NCBI GenBank assembly: GCA_964503885.1
Contig: CAZDCD010000025.1
Span: 1 to 62,986 of the forward strand
Direction of reading: 5' to 3'
Source of the DNA: CAZDCD01 sp964503885
Lineage (GTDB): Bacteria > Bacteroidota > Bacteroidia > Bacteroidales > UBA10428
Length of the DNA stretch: 62,986 nt
Shown here in pieces: positions 18,061 through 27,167 of this stretch (position 1 is its first letter; each line of letters opens with the position of its first letter). The position numbers were made by a program, and so were the translations under genes. The notes beneath the pieces are model-generated. The model saw nothing but the letters and a program-made list of their open reading frames with translations, was not told the DNA's origin and made no database searches.

Positions 18061-19188
18061 GTGTTGAGGAACAGGTTAATTTTGTTTGTATTCATTGCAG
18101 GTCTTCAGGGTTTTTCAGCCATAAATTCTTCAGCCGCAGAACTTCAGGGTTTCGCGGATACTAATGATTCCCTAAATACTGGACAGGAAGACAAAAATGC
18201 CGTCAAAAAGAAGTTCAATCCCAGCGAATTTCTTTTTGAACACATCAGTGACGCACATGAATGGCATATACTCACTTTTAAAAACCGTGAACTATCCATT
18301 CCTCTCCCTGTAATACTCATCAGCAAAAGAAACGGGCTGATCCTTTTCATGTCAAACAGGTTGCATCACGGGCATGGCTCCTATTCCAAAAAAGGCTTTG
18401 GGTATCATCTTGAAACAGAAGGTGTACACAAAGGTCAGATTGCTGAAATCGCCTCCTCAGGCGAAATTTATTATCCTTTTGACCTGTCAGTCACCAAGAA
18501 TGTGGCTGCCCTGTGGTCTTCCGTTCTGATTCTGATTGCTCTTTTTCTTTCGGTAGCAAGGGCTTATAGAAGGACTGTGGGTAAACCACCGAAAGGACTG
18601 CAGTCATTGCTCGAGCCGGTAATTGTATTTATCCGTGATGAAGTGGCTAAACCCTCCATAGGACATCAGTACGAGAAATATACTCCTTTTCTGCTCACTA
18701 TATTTTTCTTTATCTGGTTTAACAACATGCTGGGAATAGTCCCGATACCCCCGGGAGGAGCGAATCTGACCGGTAATTTGGCTGTAACGGGTGTTCTTGC
18801 TTTGTTTACCATGGTGATTACCAACTTCAGCGGTAATAAAAACTATTGGAAACATATATTCAATACACCCGGAGTGCCGGTCTGGCTGAAAATACCCCCT
18901 GTTATGCCTTTGATCGAACTGATCGGTGTATTTACGAAACCCTTCGTTCTGATGATCCGTTTATTTGCTAACATTACGGCAGGCCATTTAATAACTCTTG
19001 GGTTTTTAAGCCTGATTTTTGTATTTGCACAAAGCAGTGAAACCATAGGTATCGGCGTGTCGCCATTATCATTGGCGTTTATCCTTTTTATGAATTTTCT
19101 TGAGCTGCTTGTTGCATTTATTCAGGCATTTGTATTCACATTTCTATCGGCATTATATATTGGAATGGCAGTTGAAGAACATCACTAG
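18061..19188 (+). CDS. atpB: F0 ATP synthase subunit a
   Basis: The 375-residue subunit a has a long N-terminal extension usual in Bacteroidota (signal-like segment, then a His-rich region near HHGHGSYSKKGFGYH) before the helices. The core carries FNNMLGIVPIPPGGANLTGNLAVT and the essential Arg helix, FVLMIRLFANITAGHLI. Subunit a provides the proton half-channels at the c-ring interface. The start is GTG at 18061; a TTG one codon later is an alternative. It begins the atpBEFHAG order. Confidence 0.95.
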   Translation: MLRNRLILFVFIAGLQGFSAINSSAAELQGFADTNDSLNTGQEDKNAVKKKFNPSEFLFEHISDAHEWHILTFKNRELSIPLPVILISKRNGLILFMSNRLHHGHGSYSKKGFGYHLETEGVHKGQIAEIASSGEIYYPFDLSVTKNVAALWSSVLILIALFLSVARAYRRTVGKPPKGLQSLLEPVIVFIRDEVAKPSIGHQYEKYTPFLLTIFFFIWFNNMLGIVPIPPGGANLTGNLAVTGVLALFTMVITNFSGNKNYWKHIFNTPGVPVWLKIPPVMPLIELIGVFTKPFVLMIRLFANITAGHLITLGFLSLIFVFAQSSETIGIGVSPLSLAFILFMNFLELLVAFIQAFVFTFLSALYIGMAVEEHH

Positions 19189-19210
19189 TTTTAATTAATA
19201 TTTAATAATT

Positions 19211-19477
19211 ATGGTATTAACAACAATTTTACTGCAGGCAACAGAAGCAGTGAACCAAATTCAGGGACTGGCCGGCATGGGGTCTGCCATAGGCGCAGGT
19301 ATTGCAGCCATAGGTGCAGGTATCGGCATTGGTCGTATCGGTGGCACGGCAATGGAGGCAATTGCCCGTCAACCGGAAGCTTCAGGAGATATTCGAACCA
19401 ACATGATTATTTCCGCTGCCCTGATTGAAGGCGTTGCATTGTTTGCCGTGGTTGTTTGCCTGCTTGCAGGAGGTTAA
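19211..19477 (+). CDS. atpE: F0 ATP synthase subunit c
   Basis: The 88-residue protein has two helices with the Gly ladder GAGIAAIGAGIGIGRIGG, the polar loop ARQPEASGDIRT, and the ion-carrying Glu in helix 2 (SAALIEGVALFAVVV). The residue after Glu is Gly, and the Gln/Ser/Thr ligands of Na+-type c-rings are not seen, which favours proton coupling. A strong terminator-like hairpin follows seven bases after the stop and separates atpE from atpF. Confidence 0.97.
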   Translation: MVLTTILLQATEAVNQIQGLAGMGSAIGAGIAAIGAGIGIGRIGGTAMEAIARQPEASGDIRTNMIISAALIEGVALFAVVVCLLAGG

Positions 19478-19483
19478 TCATTA

Positions 19484-19528
19484 AACCCTGGGTAAACGGT
19501 TGGTTTACACCAGGGTTATTTATTTTTT
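19484..19528 (+). terminator. Terminator-like hairpin between atpE and atpF
   Basis: AACCCTGGGTAAAC (19484-19497) pairs with GTTTAC-A-CCAGGGTT (19503-19517), 14 pairs with a single bulged A, followed by ATTTATTTTTT. It lies inside the atp operon, so it must be leaky, act as an mRNA 3'-end stabiliser for atpE, or be followed by a new promoter. Confidence 0.8.
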
Positions 19529-19534
19529 ACCACT

Positions 19535-19542
19535 TAACTTTG
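19535..19542 (+). promoter_or_regulatory. Possible internal -7 element before atpF
   Basis: TAACTTTG matches TAnnTTTG fully and comes 6 bases after the atpE hairpin's T-rich tract. It is only 7 bases before the atpF ATG, so a transcript from it would be almost leaderless. No -33 element is visible. Confidence 0.35.
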
Positions 19543-19549
19543 ATGTTTT

Positions 19550-20044
19550 ATGGAAGCATTAAAACCGGGATTTGGAACCATAATCTGGATGTTGATCGCA
19601 TTCAGTCTTGTATTTTATATACTCGTAAAATATGCCTGGAAACCGATATTGTCTTTTCTGAAAGACAGGGAAGATTCAATTGCTGAGGCTCTGCTTGCCG
19701 CTCAAAGCGCGAAAGAAGAAATGTCGAAACTGAAGGCTGACAATGAAAAAATAATCGCGGAAGCCAAGGTTGACCGTGATAAAATTATTAAAGAAGCACG
19801 GGAGCTTAAGGATAGCATTATTGCTGATGCCAAAAATCAAGCCACTGACGAGACCAAAAAAATGATTGAAATCGCAAAACAGTCCATCAGGAGTGAGAGA
19901 GATTCGGTAATAAATGAAATGAAGGAACAGATTGTTACCCTTTCTATAGATATTGCAGGGAAAATATTACACCAGAAGTTATCGGACAACACCGAGCAAC
20001 AGGAACTCATCGAAAAATCACTCCGGGATGTAAAACTCAACTGA
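19550..20044 (+). CDS. atpF: F0 ATP synthase subunit b
   Basis: The 164-residue protein has one N-terminal membrane helix (GFGTIIWMLIAFSLVFYILVKYAW) and a long charged coiled coil (residues ~35-140, rich in Glu/Lys/Ala), the peripheral stalk architecture of subunit b. The DREDSIAEALLAAQSAKEEM segment is typical. It links subunit a to delta on the F1 head. It is four bases before atpH. Confidence 0.95.
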   Translation: MEALKPGFGTIIWMLIAFSLVFYILVKYAWKPILSFLKDREDSIAEALLAAQSAKEEMSKLKADNEKIIAEAKVDRDKIIKEARELKDSIIADAKNQATDETKKMIEIAKQSIRSERDSVINEMKEQIVTLSIDIAGKILHQKLSDNTEQQELIEKSLRDVKLN

Positions 20045-20048
20045 TCTC

Positions 20049-20588
20049 ATGAACGAAAGCAAGATATCAGTGCGGTATGCCAGGGCATTATTTGAACTGG
20101 CAAAAGAGGAAAAGCTGAATGATCAGGTAAAAAGCAATATGCTCTATCTGCTTGGAATCATTGATGAGGTGCCGGAATTCAGGCTGCTGATCGATGATCC
20201 GCTGATCAAGATCAATCAGAAGAAGGAAATTGTACGTGCATTATTTAAAAATCAACTCGAAGACCTTACGTTGCAGTTCTTGTATATGATAATCCGAAGT
20301 AAACGTGAATCGTACCTGCCTTCCATCACACGGACATACATGAAATTCTATAAAAAGGATAAAGGCATTAAATCAGCAGTATTTACAACGCCACAACCTG
20401 TCAGCGATACACTCCGTAATACCATTATTAAGCTGGTCTCCAAAAAACTGAATATCAGGGTTGAACTGGAAGAAAAGACGGACGAAAAACTAATCGGCGG
20501 ATTTATTCTGAGGATCGAAGACCAGCAGATCGATGCCAGCGTAGCCAGCCACCTGAACAACATCAGAAAAGAATTATTAAACAGTTAA
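20049..20588 (+). CDS. atpH: F1 ATP synthase delta subunit
   Basis: The 179-residue protein begins with the family pattern ISVRYARALFELAKEE and ends with LIGGFILRIEDQQIDASVASHLNNIRKEL, the OSCP/delta signature. It caps the F1 head and binds the b subunits. It lies between atpF (4 bases) and atpA (4 bases) in tight spacing. Confidence 0.95.
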   Translation: MNESKISVRYARALFELAKEEKLNDQVKSNMLYLLGIIDEVPEFRLLIDDPLIKINQKKEIVRALFKNQLEDLTLQFLYMIIRSKRESYLPSITRTYMKFYKKDKGIKSAVFTTPQPVSDTLRNTIIKLVSKKLNIRVELEEKTDEKLIGGFILRIEDQQIDASVASHLNNIRKELLNS

Positions 20589-20592
20589 CCAT

Positions 20593-22170
20593 ATGTCAGT
20601 ATTAAAACCTTCAGAGGTATCAAAAATCTTAAAACAGCATCTAAAAGGGATCGATACATCGGTTGAGCTCGAAGAAGTTGGCACGGTTCTTCAGGTTGGA
20701 GATGGTATTGCACGTATTTATGGCCTTGAAAACGTCCGCTCCAATGAACTTATTGAATTCGACTCGGATGTAATGGGCATAGTACTAAACCTTGAGGAAG
20801 ATAATGTGGGGGCCGTATTGCTGGGCAATTCGGAAAAGATCGGGGAAGGCGATTCTGTAAAACGAACAGGAAGAATTGCTTCGATCAATGTAGGTGAAGG
20901 ACTCCTTGGCAGAATCATCAATACACTGGGTGAGCCGCTCGACGGTAAGGGTCCCGTTCACGGTAAGCTAATTGAATTGCCCTTCGAACGCAAAGCACCG
21001 GGAGTAATTTTTCGTCAGCCTGTAAACGAACCCCTGCAAACAGGTATCAAGCCCATTGATGCCATGATTCCTATAGGGAGAGGTCAGAGGGAACTGATTA
21101 TCGGAGATCGTCAGACAGGCAAAACAGCCATCGCCATAGATACCATCATAAACCAGAAAGAATTCTATGATAAAGGTGAACCCGTTTATTGTATCTATGT
21201 GGCAATCGGTCAGAAGGGTTCTACCGTTGCCAATATTGCCAAAACACTCGAAGAAAACGGTGCCATGGCATATACTGTAATTGTGCTCGCCACTGCAGCC
21301 GATCCGGCAGCATTACAATTTTATGCCCCTTTTGCCGGGTGTACAATCGGTGAATTTTTCAGAGATACAGGAAGACCGGCCCTGATTATTTACGATGACC
21401 TTTCAAAACAAGCTGTAGCGTACCGCGAGGTTTCCCTTCTGCTGAGAAGACCTCCCGGCCGGGAAGCATATCCGGGTGATGTGTTTTATCTTCATTCCCG
21501 GCTTCTGGAAAGAGCGGCAAAGATCCTTGAAAACGACGATATCGCTGCCCAGATGAATGACCTGCCTGACGTACTCAGACCGATTGTAAAAGGAGGCGGA
21601 TCACTGACTGCTCTTCCGATCATTGAAACTCAGGCCGGTGATGTCTCAGCCTATATCCCTACTAATGTGATATCCATTACCGACGGACAGATATTTCTTG
21701 AAACCAGCCTCTTCAATGCGGGTGTCCGGCCGGCAATTAACGTGGGTATCTCTGTCTCCCGTGTCGGAGGTACAGCACAGATCAAATCGATGCGCAGGGT
21801 TGCAGGCACACTCAAGCTTGATCAGGCTCAGTACCGCGAGCTCGAAGCTTTTTCCAAATTCGGGTCTGATCTTGATGCAGCTACCCTTGCAATCCTCAAC
21901 AAAGGAGCAAAAAACGTTGAAGTGTTGAAGCAGGATCAGTTTTCACCGCTCTCAGTAGAAAAACAGGTGGCCATAATATTCTGTGGAACACACGGCCTGC
22001 TCAGTGATGTTCCGTTAGATAAGGTGAAGGAATTTGAAAAAGAATACCTCGATTTTCTTGAACTGAAACACCGTGCAGTGCTCAATGAAATCAGGGCAGG
22101 GAAACTCGATGAAAAAACCGAAAAGCTGCTCACTGCGGTTGCTTCGGAAATTGCTGAAAAATACCAATAG
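20593..22170 (+). CDS. atpA: F1 ATP synthase alpha subunit
   Basis: The 525-residue protein has the N-terminal barrel, Walker A GDRQTGKT at 171-178, the ALIIYDDLSKQAVAYR region, and the conserved SVSRVGGTAQIKSMR stretch with the catalytic-interface Arg of the alpha subunit. It holds the non-catalytic nucleotide sites and completes the catalytic sites with beta. Length and order are standard. Confidence 0.98.
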   Translation: MSVLKPSEVSKILKQHLKGIDTSVELEEVGTVLQVGDGIARIYGLENVRSNELIEFDSDVMGIVLNLEEDNVGAVLLGNSEKIGEGDSVKRTGRIASINVGEGLLGRIINTLGEPLDGKGPVHGKLIELPFERKAPGVIFRQPVNEPLQTGIKPIDAMIPIGRGQRELIIGDRQTGKTAIAIDTIINQKEFYDKGEPVYCIYVAIGQKGSTVANIAKTLEENGAMAYTVIVLATAADPAALQFYAPFAGCTIGEFFRDTGRPALIIYDDLSKQAVAYREVSLLLRRPPGREAYPGDVFYLHSRLLERAAKILENDDIAAQMNDLPDVLRPIVKGGGSLTALPIIETQAGDVSAYIPTNVISITDGQIFLETSLFNAGVRPAINVGISVSRVGGTAQIKSMRRVAGTLKLDQAQYRELEAFSKFGSDLDAATLAILNKGAKNVEVLKQDQFSPLSVEKQVAIIFCGTHGLLSDVPLDKVKEFEKEYLDFLELKHRAVLNEIRAGKLDEKTEKLLTAVASEIAEKYQ

Positions 22171-22195
22171 GTTGATTGCTTTATTTTGGTAACAT

Positions 22196-23080
22196 ATGCC
22201 AAGTCTTAAAGAAATACGGATAAGGTTGCAGTCGGTCAGGTCTACGAGACAAATCACCAGTGCAATGAAAATGGTTTCCGCAGCCAAGCTCAGAAAGGCC
22301 CAGGATGCGATCATCCAGATGAGGCCGTACGCCAATAAATTGCATGAAATTCTGGAAAATCTGAGCTCTTCCCTTAAATCCGAACGGGATAATGTATACG
22401 GGCAGGACCGGGAAACCAAGCGGATACTTCTTGTTGTGATCACCTCGAACAGAGGGCTTTGCGGTGCATTTAACTCCAATGTGGTAAAAAAGGCCATCCA
22501 GCTTGTTGACGAGGTATATAAAAAATACCAGCTTTCAGGTGATCTTGAAATTATTGCTATAGGGAAAAAAGGAGCTGACCTGCTGAAAATAAAAAGGTTG
22601 CCAGCATGCCAAACCTTTAATGAACTTTTTGACGATCTGAGCTTTGAAAACGTATCTAAGCTGGCTTCCCGCATTATGGATGACTTTGCGAAAACAAAAT
22701 ACGATAAGGTTGAACTGATCTACAACCAGTTTCGCAATGCCGCAACCCAGGATCTTGTACATGAGCAGTTTCTTCCTATTGCGCGCGAGGAAAAATTTGA
22801 AGACCGGTTTGAAACACAGGTGGATTATATTCTCGAACCTTCAAAAGAGGATATTGTAAAAGAACTCATTCCGAAATCACTCAAAATACAATTTTATAAG
22901 GCATTGCTCGATTCACATGCCTCGGAACATGGTGCAAGAATGACGGCCATGCATAAAGCCACCGATAATGCGACAGATCTTATCAACGAACTACAGCTGC
23001 ATTACAACAAAGCCCGTCAAACGGCTATTACAAAAGAAATCCTTGAAATAGTGAGTGGTGCGGAAGTTCTCAGAGGTTAG
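22196..23080 (+). CDS. atpG: F1 ATP synthase gamma subunit
   Basis: The 294-residue protein starts with SLKEIRIRLQSVRSTRQITSAMKMVSAAKLRKAQ and ends with NKARQTAITKEILEIVSGAEVLRG, the two halves of the gamma coiled coil, with the VITSNRGLCGAFNSNV Rossmann-like core between. It is the rotating shaft of F1. The last 11 bases overlap the end of the converging glycosyltransferase gene. Confidence 0.97.
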   Translation: MPSLKEIRIRLQSVRSTRQITSAMKMVSAAKLRKAQDAIIQMRPYANKLHEILENLSSSLKSERDNVYGQDRETKRILLVVITSNRGLCGAFNSNVVKKAIQLVDEVYKKYQLSGDLEIIAIGKKGADLLKIKRLPACQTFNELFDDLSFENVSKLASRIMDDFAKTKYDKVELIYNQFRNAATQDLVHEQFLPIAREEKFEDRFETQVDYILEPSKEDIVKELIPKSLKIQFYKALLDSHASEHGARMTAMHKATDNATDLINELQLHYNKARQTAITKEILEIVSGAEVLRG

Positions 23081-24389
23081 TTTCCTGGGTTATTATTTTT
23101 GTGGCTGCATGGGAACCCTCATAAATTTCAACCATTTTCTCTGCAAGTATTGAAATGTTGTATTTTCGGATAATGCTTTCCCTGCCGACACGGCTCAGAT
23201 TCCTGAGTTTCTCCTTATCCCTGAGCACCGATTCAAGCGCCAAAGCCAGCGAAGCCGGGGTATTTTTTTTATAGGTAATCCCACCTCCCGATTCATTGAT
23301 GATTTCAGGGAATGCCCCGAGCGATGGCTGAACAACAGGTATTCCCGATGCCATAGCTTCGGTCAGGTATATCCCGAATGCTTCTCCATGACGAACAGGA
23401 ACTGAAAGCACGCAGATTTTATCAAAAAATTCCTTTCTTGCTGCACCCTCGAATTGATCCCGGAATTCAACATCTTGTTCGAGAAGTTCATCTCTTATTT
23501 TACGTTTCAGGCTTTTCAGATAGCTGTTGTCATCGCCCGTGTAACCTCCAGTAAGTATTAATCTTACATCACTGAATTCCTTTTTCTTTTTGAGCAGGAT
23601 AAATGCATCCACGAGGATATCCAATCCGTTCTCATAACACATGCGCGATATGAACCCGATATTCCGCTCTCTTATCGCTGCATTTTTATACCGGTAATCT
23701 TCAGGGTCCACACCGATATACACGGTATGAATCTTGTCGCCCGACAACTTCATTCTGTCTGTGGAAATATCAGTGTAATATTTACTCACTGAAATAAAAG
23801 CATCAATATACTGCGATTTATGATGCATCAGTGCCCAAACTTTCTCCCTGTTTACCTCTGACATAACATCTACCCATACATTTTCATCCTGAAGCGAACA
23901 CAGTATGGGTACATTCATCTTTTCTTTCAACCTGTGTGCCAGACCGAGCAGCAGCGCATTCGAAAGATGAATGATATCCGGTTTGCAGTGATCTGCAAGC
24001 CAGCCTGTCATCCTTTCCAGTTCTTCACGCTGTTTGCCATGCTCTCCCATAAGCATCGAAATGGTCATTTCTTCAAGTCCCTTGGCCCTGGTCGATCCTG
24101 CCCTGCGTGCAGCAAATTTCAGCACCGGCTTTGAATTCAGCAGCTTGTCGAACCAGCCGGGCGCTTTTCGTAAAAATGGAAACAGTTGCTTCAGGTAAAT
24201 ACTCACAGCACCATAAAATACAGGTATACCATTCAGGTCGTGCTCATCTGAAAATAATGGAAGGTACATCGGTATTTTAACGACATCGTGACCGAGCTTG
24301 CGGAGCGCATCGTAATATTTACTGTCCCTGAGGCAGTTACCGCAATAAAAACTTCCGCCTGAACCGGGTATGATATGGATGATTTTCAT
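23070..24389 (-). CDS. Glycosyltransferase family 4
   Basis: The 439-residue protein is a GT-B enzyme: N-terminal acceptor domain with a GSGGSFYCGNCLRD motif, C-terminal donor domain with NIGFISRMCYENGLDILVDAF, LILTGGYTGDD and the E-x7-E motif in GEAFGIYLTEAMASGIPVVQP. GT4 enzymes use activated sugars to build glycolipids, exopolysaccharide or glycosylated proteins in the cytoplasm. The substrate is not predictable. It is the last gene of the minus-strand redox cluster, 70 bases after a propeller gene, and may be in that transcript or independent. Its 3' end overlaps atpG by 11 bases. Confidence 0.9.
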   Translation of the reverse strand: MKIIHIIPGSGGSFYCGNCLRDSKYYDALRKLGHDVVKIPMYLPLFSDEHDLNGIPVFYGAVSIYLKQLFPFLRKAPGWFDKLLNSKPVLKFAARRAGSTRAKGLEEMTISMLMGEHGKQREELERMTGWLADHCKPDIIHLSNALLLGLAHRLKEKMNVPILCSLQDENVWVDVMSEVNREKVWALMHHKSQYIDAFISVSKYYTDISTDRMKLSGDKIHTVYIGVDPEDYRYKNAAIRERNIGFISRMCYENGLDILVDAFILLKKKKEFSDVRLILTGGYTGDDNSYLKSLKRKIRDELLEQDVEFRDQFEGAARKEFFDKICVLSVPVRHGEAFGIYLTEAMASGIPVVQPSLGAFPEIINESGGGITYKKNTPASLALALESVLRDKEKLRNLSRVGRESIIRKYNISILAEKMVEIYEGSHAATKIITQETNL

Positions 24390-24459
24390 TGATCTGTTTG
24401 TTTTTAACGTATTTATTGATACTGTATATCTGATCTTCCTTCACTTTTCATGCCGGTAG

Positions 24460-25566
24460 TTACTGCCCCAGGCAATATATGTTGCCGTCCTGTGATCCGT
24501 ATACAAATTTATTGTCAATGATCAGGGGATTGGCAAATAATGAACTGCCGGTTTCATAGGTCCAGGCTTTTTTACCTGTTTTCAGGTTCAAAGCCAGCAA
24601 ATCACCCCGCAGGTTGACAATGATGGCATTGCTTTCGGTAACTACCGGCGATGCTTCGACCCTATCGCCGGAATTGGTTTTCCAGATGAGTTTGCCCGAA
24701 TTTTTATCAAAGCAGTATACATATTTATCCCTGCCCCCGATAATCACCATGTGCTGATAAAGCGACGGCGACGCGATAAAAGGGAGCTTTGTGCTTTCAT
24801 GCTGCCATTTCCATACTATCCTGCCATTGGTATAATCAATACAGGTGAAACCTCCGTCATAATCGCCGATATACGCTCTTCCCTTCTCCAGGGCCGCCGA
24901 TCCTGCTACATAAGTGGCAATTTCGATTGTTCTCCTGGCCTTCCCTGTAAGAATGTCCACCACATGAAGAAACCCGTCGCACCCTCCAAAAACTGCAACA
25001 AGCTGATCTACGGATACAGCCCCGTTCAGGTAATTGTTTGATTCGTATCTCCAGACGCCTTTACCCGTGTGCGCGTCGATACAATGCAAATTATAATCAT
25101 AGCTGCCTACCAGGATCAGTGCTCTTTTACCATCTGTCCAGTAATTTGCCCCGGCCATGATTTGTCCGTCGGTTTTATACTGCCACTGAAGCTTCCCGTC
25201 ATTAAGGTTAACGGCGTAAAAATCTCCGCTCAGATTGCCCACGTAAACATAACCGTTAAAAATGAGTGCGGGAGCTTCAATGGCATTTCCGGTCATGAAT
25301 TTCCAGATCAGTCTGCCTTTCAGATCAAGACAATACAGGCTTCCGTCGGTTGATCCGATCACAATCTTTTGTCCGTCGGAAACCGGAGATGATTTAATTT
25401 CATCTTCCGTTTTGAACGTCCATTGAATGGCCGATGCGGAAGGGGTCGGCACATCAGCAAATCCGGTAAGCTGCTGATTACCCCTGAAAATATTCCAGGG
25501 AGTATCCTGCCCTTTTAATTCCGGGATAGATAAAAGCAGGAATATTGTCAAAATGGTCTCTCTCAT
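24460..25566 (-). CDS. Secreted PQQ-like beta-propeller protein
   Basis: The 368-residue protein has a signal peptide (MRETILTIFLLLSIPELKGQ), then the WNIFRGNQQLTGF lead-in and about seven blades, each with a D/N-x-(T/N)-G-x-(L/I)-x-W tryptophan-docking motif (for example DLKGRLIWKF, NDGKLQWQYKT, TGKGVWRYE, SGKLIWKTNSG, TGKKAWTYETG). This is the PQQ-dehydrogenase/BamB-type fold. Whether it binds PQQ cannot be told; many relatives lack the cofactor. It follows the GltD-like flavoprotein gene by 13 bases, so it is in the same operon as the cytoplasmic complex but acts outside the inner membrane. Confidence 0.85.
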   Translation of the reverse strand: MRETILTIFLLLSIPELKGQDTPWNIFRGNQQLTGFADVPTPSASAIQWTFKTEDEIKSSPVSDGQKIVIGSTDGSLYCLDLKGRLIWKFMTGNAIEAPALIFNGYVYVGNLSGDFYAVNLNDGKLQWQYKTDGQIMAGANYWTDGKRALILVGSYDYNLHCIDAHTGKGVWRYESNNYLNGAVSVDQLVAVFGGCDGFLHVVDILTGKARRTIEIATYVAGSAALEKGRAYIGDYDGGFTCIDYTNGRIVWKWQHESTKLPFIASPSLYQHMVIIGGRDKYVYCFDKNSGKLIWKTNSGDRVEASPVVTESNAIIVNLRGDLLALNLKTGKKAWTYETGSSLFANPLIIDNKFVYGSQDGNIYCLGQ

Positions 25567-25579
25567 CGATTTTATCTGT

Positions 25580-27166
25580 TTAAACCGGTAGTCCGGTATT
25601 TTTCATGCTCTTACTGCCATTCCTTAAGGCCAGCGCACCGGTAGGGCATGCTTCAGCTACCAACCCGGCTGTCTTCGTCAGGGCTTCATTCAATTTCGCG
25701 TTAAAAGGTATACCGATTTCAACGTCGAAGCCCCTTCCTATGAACGTTAACCCAAGGTTTTCCATGTGCAGTGAGGTTATTCTTACACAAATACCACATT
25801 TGATGCATTTTTCAGGCTCATAAATAACCGTGTCATGCTGTGTGATCTTCCTCACCTGTTTTCGCGGATCATGGCTGAATCTCCTCTGCGATGCCTGATA
25901 GCTGTCTGAAAAGGTCCTAAGTTTGCAGTCATCGGGTTTTCTGCAATCACAGTGCAGGCATCTCCGTGCCTCGCTGCGAACCTCTTCAAGACTATATCCT
26001 TCCGAAATGCCACCTGAAGGCATATACGCCTTTTCCTTAACCGATTCTTTCAGGTATTCCTGAAATTCATGTTGCATCAGCATTCCGAAACGTGAATTGA
26101 AACCACGGGGTTCTCCCGTTACCGGACGGTTATTCAGGTATTGTTCAATGCTGAAAGATACCTCTTTGCCCTGTCCTAGCGATCGTATAGCCAGTTTTGC
26201 AGACCGGTTCACATTTCCTACCGCAAATACACCGGGTAAATTCGTCCGGTAGGTTTTCTTCTCCACCAGAACCTGATTATCGTTATGTGTCAGTCCCCAT
26301 CCGGCCAGCTCATCTCTAAAATTACCCGTTGCAATGACCACAGCACTGAAGTCCTGCCTGATCCGGTCAAATGAGTGGCCCTCTATTTGCGTTCTGCCGG
26401 TAAATATAACGCCCGTATTCATGATAATCTCTATTTCTTTCTCCAGCACTTTTTTATCCAGTCTGTCATCAGGTATCGCATACATAAGGGCTCCCCCGGC
26501 TTTTTCATGCCGGTCGAAAACTGTGCACCGGAATCCTTTTATCTGAAGATAATAGGCCGCAGATAACCCGGCAGGTCCGGCACCTACTATTGCAATCTTT
26601 TTACCGTTTGATTCTACTGCTGGACTTAATGTATCGGCAATACCCGTATCTCCTGCATAACGTTTTAATAAACAGATAGAAACAGGTTCATCAATGGTTT
26701 TTCTCCGGCACGCACCCTCGCAGGGAGCCGGACATATCCTGCCCAGTACTGATGGCAGTGCAATATCCTCTCTCACCACACGAAATGCCTCTTCCGGCTT
26801 TCCCGCAGCAAGAAAGCGGTTCATTGCAGGTATGTTCATATGTGCAGGACAAGCGATCTGGCAGGGGGCCTCACAATCTCCCACATGTTCAGAGAGAAGC
26901 AGTTCAAGAGCCGTTTTGCGGGCTTCCCGGACTTCCTCATCATTTGTGATAATCCCCATTCCGTCGGTTATCTTTACAGAACAGCTGGGGATGAGTTTTT
27001 GATTGTTCCTGTCCTTGACGATGCAAACCATGCATGACGCAAAATTTTCCACCCCATTGTTATCACACATCGACGGAATATCGATACCGGCCTGACGTGC
27101 TGCTTCCAATATGGAATATCCGTCTGGTACTTCAATGCTTATCCCGTCAATAATGATGTTCGCCAT
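25580..27166 (-). CDS. [2Fe-2S]/GltD-like/[4Fe-4S] flavoprotein lacking the NADPH domain
   Basis: The 528-residue protein starts at the ATG at 27166 (ANIIIDGISIEVPDG), one base after the stop of the NuoEF-like gene; a longer frame back to 27217 has no family match. Order: NuoG/HydA-type [2Fe-2S] domain (C34, C45, C48, C62); GltD-type double [4Fe-4S] domain (C98, C102, C106 and C145, C149, C153); FAD-binding Rossmann motif VGAGPAG at 194-200; FAD closing segment PGVFAVGN at 311-318; an extra Cys group (C403, C406, C408, C414); and a NuoG-like C-terminal cluster (C454, C457, C460, C507). The second Rossmann domain that binds NADPH in GltD, present in the true GltD at 56330, is absent between ~286 and 300. 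Known relatives are the Stn/Nfn-type bifurcating transhydrogenases, but this one has lost the NADP(H) site. Confidence 0.85.
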   Translation of the reverse strand: MANIIIDGISIEVPDGYSILEAARQAGIDIPSMCDNNGVENFASCMVCIVKDRNNQKLIPSCSVKITDGMGIITNDEEVREARKTALELLLSEHVGDCEAPCQIACPAHMNIPAMNRFLAAGKPEEAFRVVREDIALPSVLGRICPAPCEGACRRKTIDEPVSICLLKRYAGDTGIADTLSPAVESNGKKIAIVGAGPAGLSAAYYLQIKGFRCTVFDRHEKAGGALMYAIPDDRLDKKVLEKEIEIIMNTGVIFTGRTQIEGHSFDRIRQDFSAVVIATGNFRDELAGWGLTHNDNQVLVEKKTYRTNLPGVFAVGNVNRSAKLAIRSLGQGKEVSFSIEQYLNNRPVTGEPRGFNSRFGMLMQHEFQEYLKESVKEKAYMPSGGISEGYSLEEVRSEARRCLHCDCRKPDDCKLRTFSDSYQASQRRFSHDPRKQVRKITQHDTVIYEPEKCIKCGICVRITSLHMENLGLTFIGRGFDVEIGIPFNAKLNEALTKTAGLVAEACPTGALALRNGSKSMKNTGLPV

Positions 27167-27167
27167 A

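Noticed and set aside
19211..19477. Na+-driven ATP synthase
   Set aside because: The c subunit has Glu followed by Gly and lacks the Gln and Ser/Thr ligands of Na+-binding c-rings, so proton coupling is more likely.
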